A stretch of 64,000 nt of DNA, taken from NCBI RefSeq assembly GCF_905171765.1, contig NC_053390.1, positions 303,622,622 to 303,686,621 on the forward strand. The letters run 5' to 3'. The notes beneath the pieces were generated by a model. That model had not been told where the DNA came from and made no database searches. It saw nothing but the letters and a program-made list of their open reading frames with translations. A program made the position numbers and the translations under genes. Of this stretch, positions 31,481 through 41,204 are shown piece by piece; the first letter of the stretch is position 1, and each line of letters opens with the position of its first letter. The stretch comes from Bufo bufo (Eukaryota; Chordata; Amphibia; Anura; Bufonidae).

Positions 31481-34042
31481 TTACAATCTGTTGTATCGTT
31501 CAGGGATCAGGCACTTTCCCCTGCTATGTCCTTGTCTGCCACAGTTGTCACATTTTAAAAGATGTTCCTCCAGGCTCTTTGGTACATCTAATTCGCATGA
31601 TGCAATTTTATATTTAGTTTGTATTTCTATTTCCATGGATAGGGCCTGGAGCCTTTTATATAGATACCGTGTCATACAACACATGTAAATTTGCAATAAG
31701 GATAAAACTACAGCAACAATGAGCAATACCACAATCGGATGGATTAAGAAATTTAAGATTCCATTGGCTGCACTTGAATGCCCAAATATAACCTCCCACC
31801 AATAACCCTTAGCATTATTTTCTAACAGATGAGTAATATGTTTTAGCTCTTTCTGGTCATGGTGTATAACGATTGTAGCATTAGCTCCTTCTTGCCGTAG
31901 CTTTCTAAGCAAATATTCATCTTGATCAAATCTGATCAGCCAATCATGCAGCTCTTTCCCCATTCCCAAATTTAATGCTTGAAGATTGACAGGGTTATGA
32001 TATTCAATATCAATAGATAAGTTTGCAATGGTGGGAAACACATATCTCCAACTTGGTGTCTGGATTTCCGTGACATTACCAAGCGTGCACCATGCACCCT
32101 TATCCACAGCTGTTGTTATTGAACATTGACTTGTGATCAGAGTTACATTGGTGATGTTTAATAGAAAGAAACAGATTCTCTGACGTCCTAGGTATGTGAC
32201 TGGTGTCTTATCTTTTGTAATAAACTCCCCATCCAGAACACAAACCGACGAGTTGTTCCAACACTTGTCCTCCACCAACCTATCCTGGCCTGGTGTACAC
32301 AATATATCCTGATTTCTATGTAAGCAGAGGGAAATATCAACCTGCTTCCACACCCCATCCTTCCTGATTACATGAGGATGGTCTAATCTTGGATGTAGTA
32401 GTGTGGATCCTCCAGTAAGAATACCAATTGAAGTGACCTTATACACTACCTCTAACGGGGAGCTTGTGTATGGAATCAGGGAAGAGGCATAACACGTTTC
32501 CAAGTTATGATTAATACATCCAATCCAAGCACTCGCCCACCATTTGGAGTGTGTGAAAGTGAGGAGCTCTGGTAATGCAGCAGTGGCCTGAGATATTAAT
32601 TCATATGGCCATTGCCCATTATACAAGGTTTGAATCGCCAATTTTATATTAGTTGATAGTTCCACCTGCCCTTGTGTACAGGCCAGAGCCCAGGATATGT
32701 TCCTCCCATCAGCCTGCATATTTTCCACGAACATCTTGAAATGTTGAATAACGTCTGTTGCTACCCCAATGCTAGTGTCTATATGCCCCTGCTGTAGGTT
32801 ACTGATTATTTGATTAATTTCCCTTTGTACCTCAAACCCGTTTTTACTGTTAGATGCTATGGCTGCAAGTTTGGTTTTTAAGACGCTAATATCTGCCTGA
32901 TTAATGATTCCCATTCCAGCTCCTACGCCACCCAATATTGTGTCGACCATATCCCTTTTTCCTCTGCTCTTCCCATTCCTCAAATGCTGACGAGCCCTAG
33001 TGTTTTTGGAAATCAACCATTGATAGAGGGAACGCACCTGATTCATTGTATGTCCTGTACATATTGGATAGTGGGTTTTAATTAACCATAGAGAAATATT
33101 AAACCGCCATGTGATAAACGCATATTGAACACCACTAGCCATTGTCTGGGCAGAGTCTAGGTTAACTTGAAAGGGTTGTCCTTCTTCCAGTTGTAAGGCC
33201 TTTTGAGTATTCTCAGAATCTTTGTTTGTGCATGGCTTAATATTATCTGGAGTGGCATCAACAATATGCATACCCCCAATCTCTATTTCACGTGTACCAC
33301 ATGTCCAGTGACCGACCATCTCCCTATAAGATTTATATGATTTGGACATAGTACCGATAAGATAATTTCCACCATGTTGAATTGACATATCAATGTCTTT
33401 GGCTTCCCCAAGGCTTGTCCTTCTATAAGCCAGGTTAATATTTTTTGGAGTGAACATCGGGTGCATATTGTCATGCCAATATATGCCACATACAAACAAA
33501 TATTCTCCTTCCCTTAAGTAGTCACTAAATACTCCATATTGAATACCTTTCTGCTCACCCGTATTTGGCAAGTCAGACTCTTCTCCCAGCCAATAACCAG
33601 TATCATTGACATATATTGTTGCCATCATGAATGGTTGTAGTGATTCTGGCAATATTCCCTGTGCACCATGCGTTATTGCCAATCTCCCAATATTTGAACT
33701 ATGATTTACCCTCCCAAAAGAGAAAACCACCCTATACTTGAATTGCCCACCAGGATTCTGATAATATCTCTTGGTTACATCCTTTCCCTCTGGAATGAGT
33801 CGCACTTTCCTACTCCTAACTTCGTGATTATTAACTCTTTGTGGCATGTCCATGGTTATCAATTCTGATGGTATCAATATTGCCTTTTCATATTCCCCAT
33901 CTGGAAACATAAATGTGTCCTCATCTCCTGATTGTTCCAATTCCTGCACTCCGATAACATAGGTGATGCCAATCATCAACAAAACTGTTGTAATCTCCAT
34001 ATCCAGAATCCGGAATTTTCGGCCTGTTAATTCATGCTTCAT
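31481..34042 (-). CDS. env: retroviral envelope glycoprotein, open, with C-terminal CCHC knuckle
   Basis: The frame has 853 codons without a stop. A hydrophobic signal segment follows Met15 (about residues 17-31). A furin-type site RGKR is at 360-363, followed by a Gly-rich fusion-peptide-like stretch (ILGGVGAGMGII, 369-380) and a helical heptad region to about 480. The membrane anchor is at about 762-789 (HPIVVLLIVAVVLSLLQIY). The cytoplasmic tail of about 64 residues ends with CDNCGRQGHSRGKC (831-844), a perfect C-x2-C-x4-H-x4-C zinc knuckle normally found in Gag nucleocapsid. The surface subunit is about 360 residues and the transmembrane one about 490. No gammaretroviral CX6CC motif is seen. 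env starts 48 bases after the integrase stop and would be expressed from a spliced RNA. Whether it is expressed now is unknown. Confidence 0.9.
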   Translation of the reverse strand: MKHELTGRKFRILDMEITTVLLMIGITYVIGVQELEQSGDEDTFMFPDGEYEKAILIPSELITMDMPQRVNNHEVRSRKVRLIPEGKDVTKRYYQNPGGQFKYRVVFSFGRVNHSSNIGRLAITHGAQGILPESLQPFMMATIYVNDTGYWLGEESDLPNTGEQKGIQYGVFSDYLREGEYLFVCGIYWHDNMHPMFTPKNINLAYRRTSLGEAKDIDMSIQHGGNYLIGTMSKSYKSYREMVGHWTCGTREIEIGGMHIVDATPDNIKPCTNKDSENTQKALQLEEGQPFQVNLDSAQTMASGVQYAFITWRFNISLWLIKTHYPICTGHTMNQVRSLYQWLISKNTRARQHLRNGKSRGKRDMVDTILGGVGAGMGIINQADISVLKTKLAAIASNSKNGFEVQREINQIISNLQQGHIDTSIGVATDVIQHFKMFVENMQADGRNISWALACTQGQVELSTNIKLAIQTLYNGQWPYELISQATAALPELLTFTHSKWWASAWIGCINHNLETCYASSLIPYTSSPLEVVYKVTSIGILTGGSTLLHPRLDHPHVIRKDGVWKQVDISLCLHRNQDILCTPGQDRLVEDKCWNNSSVCVLDGEFITKDKTPVTYLGRQRICFFLLNITNVTLITSQCSITTAVDKGAWCTLGNVTEIQTPSWRYVFPTIANLSIDIEYHNPVNLQALNLGMGKELHDWLIRFDQDEYLLRKLRQEGANATIVIHHDQKELKHITHLLENNAKGYWWEVIFGHSSAANGILNFLIHPIVVLLIVAVVLSLLQIYMCCMTRYLYKRLQALSMEIEIQTKYKIASCELDVPKSLEEHLLKCDNCGRQGHSRGKCLIPERYNRL

Positions 34043-34090
34043 TTAAGATTCTGGAATAAAAGAACAAGAGAAGCATCACATTCTTATCAG

Positions 34091-35686
34091 TTACATCCGT
34101 TTGCATTGATCTGCATGAACCCACTTCTCCATATCCCTCCTTTTCATGCACTTGGTCCCTTTCTTGTTGTCCACCCGTTTGACCTTTACAACCTGATCAC
34201 TCAATCTTACTGTTACCAGGAATGGGCCCATCCAATTGGCATCCCATGAAGACTTAGGCACAAAGTTCTTTACCATCACCCTGTCTCCTACTTCTAGTTT
34301 AATTGGTGGCTTGCCAGGTTCCTCTTTTGCCTTTGGAGCCATATTGCTGGCCGCAAAGTATAGATATTTTTGCACCTGGTCTTGCAACTGTGCAAGGAAT
34401 TTTTCCTTTTCAGCACTGTCCCTCATTGGTGTACTAAGCTTTGGGTCTGCAGGGTGGCACAGGTTCATAATTCTACCAGTCATTAATTGATATGGGGTGA
34501 TTGCAGTGCCTCTTGCCTCTGTACCCCGTATTGCCATTAGAATTGTGGGTAAATGACACAACCAGTTATTTCCAGATTGTAGTACCATCTTTTTAAGTCT
34601 TTCCTTTAGGGTTCTGTTCATTCTTTCTACCATTCCTGACGATTGGGGATGATATGGCACGTGAAATTTTTGCTCAACATTTAACATCTCACACATGCCT
34701 GTCATGATCTTTCCTGTGAAGTGTGTGCCTCGGTCTGACTCTATGGTCTTAGGGAATCCCCATCTTGAGATGACTTCCCTCCATAGGGCTTTTGCTGTTG
34801 CTATTGCAGTGTCTCTCCTCATGGGTAAGGCTTCCACCCATTTAGAAAACACATCAATCACCACTAGCAAGTAACGATACCCTCCAGGAGCACTGGGTAA
34901 AGGGCCAACAAAGTCAATTTGTAGCCTTTCCCATGGTCCTTCTGCCAACGGTATCCTGGACAGCACAGGCCTTTGTCCTTTTGGCCTTGGATTCATTTGC
35001 GCACAGATTAAACATTCTTGTATAACCCTCACAACAGTGTCTTTCATGTTTTCCCACCAATATTTTGTTTGAATAAACTTTAAAGTACCCTCAGTACCCA
35101 TATGCCCTGTTAGCCTATGGTTCTCTTTGGCAATGTCTTTTTGATATTGACAAGGTACCACAAATCTAGGGCCGTCTGGGGTTTCTCTGAGCAACAAATC
35201 ATCCTGGATATTGTAATATTGGGGTTTCTGTGCTGTCTTTTCCCTAATGGAGCATTTGATTTGCTGTAAATTAGAGTCTTTATCCTGCTCTGCTGCTAAG
35301 CACGGTGTTGGTGCTTTAACCACAGGCAGGCATTCAAGTTTAAGATCCATTTGGTCTCCGTCCTCACTGTCATGTTCATTCCAGGCCTGTCTTCCCTCAA
35401 TATCATAGGGAGTCCACCTGGCCCCCATGACAGCTGCCTCTTTGGCTAGTTTGTCTACCTCATTGTTGCCAACCGCAATTTCATCAATGCCCTTCTGATG
35501 TGCCTTCACCTTTATTATTGCTACTCTCTGTGGTTCTAAACAGGCTTTGTCCCAAATGCCCTTCAACACTGAACCATGTGCAAGTGTCTTCCCTGATGCA
35601 TCACTAAATCCTCTTGTATGCCACAAAGGCATGTACTCAGTTAGTGATCTAGTAACATAGGCACTGTCGGAAAAGATAGCATCCAC
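34091..35686 (-). pseudogene. pol: retroviral pol, RNase H C-half and integrase
   Basis: Starts inside RNase H with FSDSAYV, then the GNNEVDKLAKEA end. Integrase follows, with a zinc-binding H-H-C-C set (H190, H195, C225, C228), the catalytic triad D258, D318 and E354 with the canonical 35-residue spacing, and a GPF-type C-terminal motif (WMGPFLV). The integrase is complete and open to its stop at 34091. The first part of RNase H is missing, and the frame differs from the RT frame upstream, so as it stands the integrase could not be made as part of Gag-Pol. Confidence 0.92.
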
Positions 35687-37059
35687 CCAAGGGGGTCTGC
35701 TTCCCGTGCCTCTCCTTTCAGGAGTTCATAGAGCGGCTTAGCTTTCTCAGCAAATCCCTCTATGAAGTCCCTACAAAATCCAACCATCCCTAAAAACTGC
35801 CTAAGGGCTGTTTTTGTGTTTGGCCTTGGCAACTTCTGTATAGTTTCACACTTGTTAGGGTCAGGAATTCTCCCTCCTTTTGAAACTATGACTCCCAAAA
35901 ATGTCACCGATTCCTTCATTAACTGGGCCTTCATAGGATTTAGCTTAAGGCCTGCTTCTTCAAGAAGTCTCAACAACTCATTTAGTAACACGTAGTGTTC
36001 TTCCTTGTTGTCAGTTTGGAGCAATATGTCATCCACATATTGCACAATACAGTCAGGCTCTGAAAATGACAACAATATTCCAACCATGCATTTATGGAAG
36101 TATGTTGAACTGGATTTGAAACCCTGTGGCAACCGACAAAATGTGTATTGTTTCCCTTGAAATGTAAATGCAAACTTGTATTGGCAATCAGGATGAATAG
36201 GAATTGAAAAATACCCATTTGAGATGTCTATTGATGAGTATACCGTGGAAGATGGCTTAAGTGTTGTCATCATGTCGGGCATTTTGGCGACAACATTTGT
36301 AACGGGAGGGGTACACTTGTTTAATGCCCTGTAGTCTAGCGTAGGGCGCCACCCATTTGGTTTCCGAACGGGCCATAAAGGCGCATTGTTTGTAGACTGG
36401 CATTCCCTGATTACATTTTGGACCAGCAATTCCTCAATTGTGTTTTTGATATATGGAATTGACTCAGGTGGTATCTTGTATTGCCTCTGGGGAGGGGGAT
36501 CTGGGCCTTCTACCATCACAATCATATTTGACACTTTGCCACATTGAGTTTTTGATGTTGCCCACACTTTGTTATGTTGCCACAAGATATCAGCCAATCG
36601 TTTATCCTCTGTTTTTAATAATGCAGCAGGGTCTAGAGACTCTGCACCCTTGATCGCAGCAATTCCATAGTTATCAGTAACCATTTTAAGGCAGCCTTTA
36701 TATCGTGATCCTTTCCACAACATCCAGTTACACAGATCAACCATGAGCCCATGTTCCCTCATTACATCTGATCCAATGATAGTACCCTCATGTGTTGGAG
36801 ACAAGTACAAACTATGCTCCACACCTAGGTTTCCCATGCTTATAGCTACCGGTACAGATTGCCTAGAAGGTACCAATTGTCCACCGAAGCCTCTCAGAAA
36901 AATACTTTTACCTCTAGGGTTCATGGTCAAATCCAAATTCGTCAAACTTACCGCTGCCCCCGTATCCATTAAAATATTTGTACGATGGCCCCCTACCGCA
37001 CCCTGGATACGTGGTCTACCGCCTTTGTCCCTATCTAGCTGGCACACAAGGGACAACAC
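35641..37059 (-). pseudogene. pol: retroviral pol, protease and reverse transcriptase, truncated
   Basis: Protease active site MDTGAAVS (Asp32 counted from the first Met) is followed by RT with the first catalytic Asp in YSSIDISNGYF (Asp278), LPQGFKSSSTYF, and YVDD at 341-344. The frame continues to FLGMVGFCRDFI and PLYELLKGE. At about 35690 it runs out of normal pol sequence into the RNase H region in the wrong frame and stops. The connection domain and first half of RNase H are deleted. The frame is the same as gag, separated by one UAG. Confidence 0.92.
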
Positions 37060-37077
37060 AGGGGCCTGACATCCCTA
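37060..37077 (-). promoter_or_regulatory. gag-pol junction: in-frame UAG (readthrough type)
   Basis: gag ends with TAG at 37075-37077, and the pol frame continues in the same phase without another stop, beginning GGATGTCAGGCCCCT. Gammaretroviruses and some related viruses make Gag-Pol by reading through such a UAG followed by G. The downstream structure needed for readthrough has not been folded. Confidence 0.7.
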
Positions 37078-38751
37078 TGGTTTTACATAAGGATTTGTTG
37101 GTGGTGGGGCCTTAAATTCCTCTGGCAACTCCGCTATTGCTTTTCCTATCCTTCTGATTTCTTTCAAAAGTGGACCATACAATGTAGCTTCAGGAGGCTG
37201 AGATACTCCATCTGCTGCATTATCTAATCCTTGCCTTTGCTGCTGTTTTCTTAAGAAAAAAGCTCTGTCATTGTTGCCTTTCCTATTACTTCTGCATTCT
37301 CTCATAGTATGACCTGTATTTCCACATTTGTAGCACTTCCCCATAAATCTTACTTTGCCTTCATTCTTAACTATCTCTGATATTCTCTTCTGAGGTTTGT
37401 TGTCATTACAAGTCTCCTGAATCCAGTCCTTTAAAATATTTAGAAAGGCTTGATAGGAATTTGCGTTCCTTAAGGCAACCTTTGTTGGGTAGTCAACAAA
37501 TGTGCATTTATTAGCCATTGAATAAAGAAAACTGCTGTCGTCAGGAGGCATGTCAGGACAGTTATATGTAGCACGAAATAGGGTCAAATACTCACTACAG
37601 AAAATGATTGGGTCATCCCCTCTCCTTAATTTTGCATTCTCTAGGGCATTGGTACCTCTAATATCTCTTCCCCCCATTACTCTCTGCAATTCTTTCAGCC
37701 TATCACTTGCATTTCCCCAGTTGGAGTTGAGTTCTGCAGATAATCCTTTGTGAGTGCCCACAGGAGGCTGTAACTTCTCACACAGCTGAGATGGGAGCCA
37801 TACCCTAAATAAGGCACATGCATCCCTATTGTTCAGATTATACTGCGTAACCACAGCTTCCAGCCTGTTGGAAAGATTAATGGGTGAAGCACTTGTATCA
37901 AATTTCCCCAATATTTGGCATAGGTTTGTTTTATCCTGTATAGAGAGTGTTGTGGATTGGATACGATTGCTACCATGAATATGCAAACTATCTCTTCTTT
38001 GTCTGCTTTCATCTGACAAAGGAGTAAATAGAGAGGAACTATGATCTGGGGTTGATTGTGGCCCATCTGCAGTGCAAATAGGCTGCTCCTCCCCCCATTT
38101 ACGATCTTTTTCCTCCTGTTCAGGGGAACTGTACACCTGTGTTTGATCACCACAACAATGATTATTAGCACTTTCCTGTGATCTCAAGGTCATATTGCAA
38201 TGTTGTTTATGAATCAGTTGATTATCAACATCATGCAATCGATCTTTAAGTACTTTTACAACATCATCATTCCTTTCTTCTTTCTCTTCTAAAGATGCAA
38301 TTTTCAGATCTCTAAGTCTACATCTTTCCTCATACTCCTCTATTTCATCCTCCAAATCACAATTCTGTTGAACCAGCCTATCCACTTCCTCTCTGAGATC
38401 TTCACACTCACAACCATCATTTTCAGCGCTAGCAATAGCCACAGTGATTCCCTGTTCAACTCTATCCAGCTCACCCCTTAACTGAGCCTTTTCAGAGTAC
38501 CACTGCAATTCCTTTTGCTCTGCAATCTCTTTCATTTTCATTAGCATGCACAACATATTAGCCAATTTCTCTTTCTTTGTTTTCTTATTTGACTTTCTAT
38601 GTTTGCTATTCGCATTCTGCTCATCACATTGCTTTATCATATCATTAAACTGATGTGTTAAAGCATCGTTTGTACAAATCTTAAAACTAGCAGATGCATG
38701 TTTTTCAACAAATTTATCGACAATTTCCATTTTACTTACTACTACAGACAA
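37075..38751 (-). CDS. gag: retroviral Gag with coiled coil and CCHC knuckle, open
   Basis: The frame has 558 codons without internal stop. Residues about 60-190 are rich in heptad-like Glu/Lys/Leu and predict a long coiled coil. A Ser/Gln-rich stretch follows, then a globular capsid-like region, and CYKCGNTGHTMREC at 473-486, a C-x2-C-x4-H-x4-C knuckle. There is no Gly at position 2, so the usual N-terminal myristoylation is not expected. Gag would form the particle core and bind RNA. The start Met is the first in frame; Met8 is an alternative. Confidence 0.88.
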   Translation of the reverse strand: MSVVVSKMEIVDKFVEKHASASFKICTNDALTHQFNDMIKQCDEQNANSKHRKSNKKTKKEKLANMLCMLMKMKEIAEQKELQWYSEKAQLRGELDRVEQGITVAIASAENDGCECEDLREEVDRLVQQNCDLEDEIEEYEERCRLRDLKIASLEEKEERNDDVVKVLKDRLHDVDNQLIHKQHCNMTLRSQESANNHCCGDQTQVYSSPEQEEKDRKWGEEQPICTADGPQSTPDHSSSLFTPLSDESRQRRDSLHIHGSNRIQSTTLSIQDKTNLCQILGKFDTSASPINLSNRLEAVVTQYNLNNRDACALFRVWLPSQLCEKLQPPVGTHKGLSAELNSNWGNASDRLKELQRVMGGRDIRGTNALENAKLRRGDDPIIFCSEYLTLFRATYNCPDMPPDDSSFLYSMANKCTFVDYPTKVALRNANSYQAFLNILKDWIQETCNDNKPQKRISEIVKNEGKVRFMGKCYKCGNTGHTMRECRSNRKGNNDRAFFLRKQQQRQGLDNAADGVSQPPEATLYGPLLKEIRRIGKAIAELPEEFKAPPPTNPYVKP

Positions 38752-39507
38752 CAGAACAAAATACCACTAACTTACTAGTCAGTAAATGACAATTCACAAA
38801 GAAAAATAAATATACCACAAATGTATTGCAACTAGTAAATACTAATTCATTACAAAACAAACAACACCAGGGACAAAGATTTCATAAAATCCTCCCTATG
38901 GTAATCACACTCCAAAACCACTATCAGAGTCTCGTGATTTACCTATCCTTGACTGACCGTATCTCATATACCTGATCAACTACAGATCCAAGATCCAGGC
39001 CAAGAGTGATCTCCTATTGAAGCATAAGGCTACTTCCCCTTAACATGAGGTTCAGAGAGTTTACTCTCCCTCACTTTCTTCGCAGAGATGTCTGGTTTTT
39101 TCCTTTAGATCCTATGAGTACTCCAGTCAACAGGGTACTAACCCTAATTTGCCGGCAACACTTAACAATTCAACACATACACAGGCCTGAACTGCATAGA
39201 TTATTACTAACATACATAACATAACATTGCATATATACAATTCAAGTAAAGGAACTGCTACTCACCAATTAAACGCGTCCGTTTTTACTGATGCAGTATA
39301 ATCTCGAACTTCAGGTTGATGTCTCAGGTGTTCCTTAGAATTCACGAACCAGCGTGCTACTTGTCCACCAATGATACTTCCCCTTGTTCTGTCTTTCTTA
39401 GCAAAGGTTTTGGTCCGGTCTCAATGCAGGATATTCCTTGATCTTTCAATAACTGAATAAAGCAGAATCAAATCGTCTGGGTCCTTCGTAGAGTGCTGTT
39501 TTCCACG
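38752..39507 (-). other. provirus leader
   Basis: About 756 bp between the primer-binding site and gag with no long frame. It should hold the packaging signal and splice donor. I could not fix either by eye. Confidence 0.6.
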
Positions 39508-39525
39508 GTCCCATCTGGGGTGCCA
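39508..39525 (-). other. primer-binding site, probably tRNA-Arg
   Basis: TGGCACCCCAGATGGGAC lies two bases (TT) after the 5' LTR end on the minus strand. From memory it matches the 3' end of a vertebrate tRNA-Arg(CCU). Its position and TGG start are right for a primer-binding site; the tRNA identity needs a database check. Confidence 0.7.
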
Positions 39526-39527
39526 AA

Positions 39528-40376
39528 TGTTGTATCCAAGGGTTTCTGCTGACTATCCTTGTATGTCTTTGAAAGATGAGGAATCCGGATTTAAGCAATG
39601 GCTTATTTAATTAATAAAAGTAAGGTAAAAGGTTACAAGATAAATGGATAACAGAGTATAAAGCAAACCTTCCTTCAATGTCCTATACTTGAAAAGAATA
39701 TAAACATACTAGTACTAGCTTCCTAACAATCAATACATATCTAACTATATCTAACTACCATTGATCTAGTGTATATTATATATCAAATCGAACCACATTC
39801 ACGCCCACAATTCCACCCCTTACTCCAGTATCTTCCGGCCTCCTTCATTACCATTCGTCCAATGAACTTGCAGTAATCTGATCTGAGTCCACTTCTTCAT
39901 ATTGATGCAGGAACTGCCACCTTCCTGCGGATGGCGCTGGTGTCCTTTTAGTTTGCCTTGGGCCTGAGGCATGGCATATTGTTTCAGTTATGTCAACAGC
40001 TGTCCGTCCAAACTTCCTTGAGAATCAGACCTTTTAGGGCCGACAGGATGCCTACACCATTACAAATGCGCAGTCCATTGTGTATAACACCGCAGGGGCT
40101 GGTTTCAAGTCATCAGGACAGGGGAAACAGGAACCCTATCTCATTTCCATTCTTATCACTCAGATGTCAAGCTTATTCACATTGCTATTGTTGCAGCTTT
40201 TATGACAGATGCTGTTTACGACAGGATGAAAACAAGATGTTCAGGCTTATTCAGATGTTAGGCCTATTGACATTGCTATTTACACCAGGATGACAGTAGT
40301 CCATTGCTCCCCCATCAACACATCCAAGTCCATCCAAGTGTATTAACTTGTATCAAACTCATGTTGACTTCCAACA
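39528..40376 (-). repeat. 5' LTR of provirus
   Basis: The LTR is 849 bp with TG...CA ends. It differs from the 3' LTR at about 12 sites, including a single-base indel near 39586. It carries the same candidate TATA element. It acts as promoter for the minus-strand transcript. Confidence 0.95.
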
Positions 40377-40893
40377 CTAACTACCTACCAAAGGGGCCTA
40401 AACTAACCTAAAACCTAACAGTCAATACTGGTGGAAAAAAAAGTGACAGTTTACACTGATCACTTTTTTCCCTTTCACTAGTGATTGACAGGGGTGATCA
40501 AGGGGTTAATTGGGGTGATGGGGGGGGGGTGATCTGGGGCTAAATGTGTTGTGTTTTGTGTACTTACAGTGATGTGTGCTCTCTGCTGGGACCAACCGAC
40601 GAAAACAAACCAGCAGAGAGCACAGAAGCCATTTAACACATTATATTTATAAATATAATGTGTTAAATGGCTTGTGATTCAATTTTTTTAAAGTCACCAA
40701 CCTGCCAGCGACGATCATTGGCTGGCAGGCTGGTGACGAACTCCTCCTGTAACTTTTGCCAGCCCGCACTGCGCATGCGCGGGCCGGCTATGCACGTAAT
40801 CTCGCGTCTCGCGAGATGACGCGCCGATGCGTGAAGGAGGAACAAATCGACCGCTGCCAGAACGCAATCCTGCGTTATGCGGTCCGGAGGCGG
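40377..40893. mobile_element. TTAA element, family A variant, 3' end only
   Basis: Begins at the provirus edge and ends GCGGTCCGGAGGCGG before TTAA (40894-40897), the same end as the family A elements. It contains GTGATTGACAGGGGTGATC and a hairpin chain. The 5' part is missing on the provirus side. Confidence 0.75.
40575..40817. other. chain of hairpins with diverged stem sequences
   Basis: Hairpins lie at 40575-40624 (TGTGCTCTCTGCTGG stem), 40626-40673 (AAGCCATTTAACACATTATA stem), 40693-40737 (GTCACCAACCTGCCAG stem), about 40762-40784 (GCCCGC stem) and 40799-40817 (CTCGCG). Their order matches family A at 44278-44514. The first two stems have quite different sequences that still pair fully. 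Confidence 0.85.
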
Positions 40894-40897
40894 TTAA

Positions 40898-41204
40898 TTG
40901 GGTCAATAAGACCTACCTATTATTCTTGAAGAATAAACACGGTACTTGCCACCTTCAGAGGGATATATAATAGTTAATCCGACGGTTAATTGATTTGGTG
41001 AGACATGCCTACTTTATTTATTTTTTTAAACACTGTACTTGCCACCTTCACAGGGATATATAAAAGTTAATCAGCTGGTTTATTAGGTTGGTGAGAACTA
41101 CCCATTTTTTGTGTGAAATAACACTGTACTTGCCACAGCCACGGGGATATATAATAGTTAATCAGCCAGTTATTGGGTAGGTATGACTTACCTATTTCTG
41201 GTGT
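40898..41204. repeat. approximately 85-bp minisatellite, segment 1
   Basis: Units contain GGATATATAATAGTTAATC, GGTGAGACCTACCTATTTTT and AACACTGTACTTGCCAC. The array is resumed at 44596-44983, 47799-47889, 48388-48403 and 51089-51257, cut by transposons each time. Each unit offers TTAA and TAA target sites. Confidence 0.85.

Larger units (their letters stand above)
30314..40376 (-). mobile_element. endogenous retrovirus provirus with internal pol deletion
   Basis: On the minus strand the order is 5' LTR (40376-39528), primer-binding site, leader, gag, pol, env and 3' LTR (31163-30314). The LTRs differ at about a dozen positions in 850, so the copy is young. gag and env are open; pol lacks the RT tail and the first half of RNase H. 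A short spaced target duplication is not visible at the outer edges. The gag-pol stop arrangement and integrase point to the gamma/epsilon side of retroviruses, whereas Env has a long transmembrane subunit. Confidence 0.95.
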
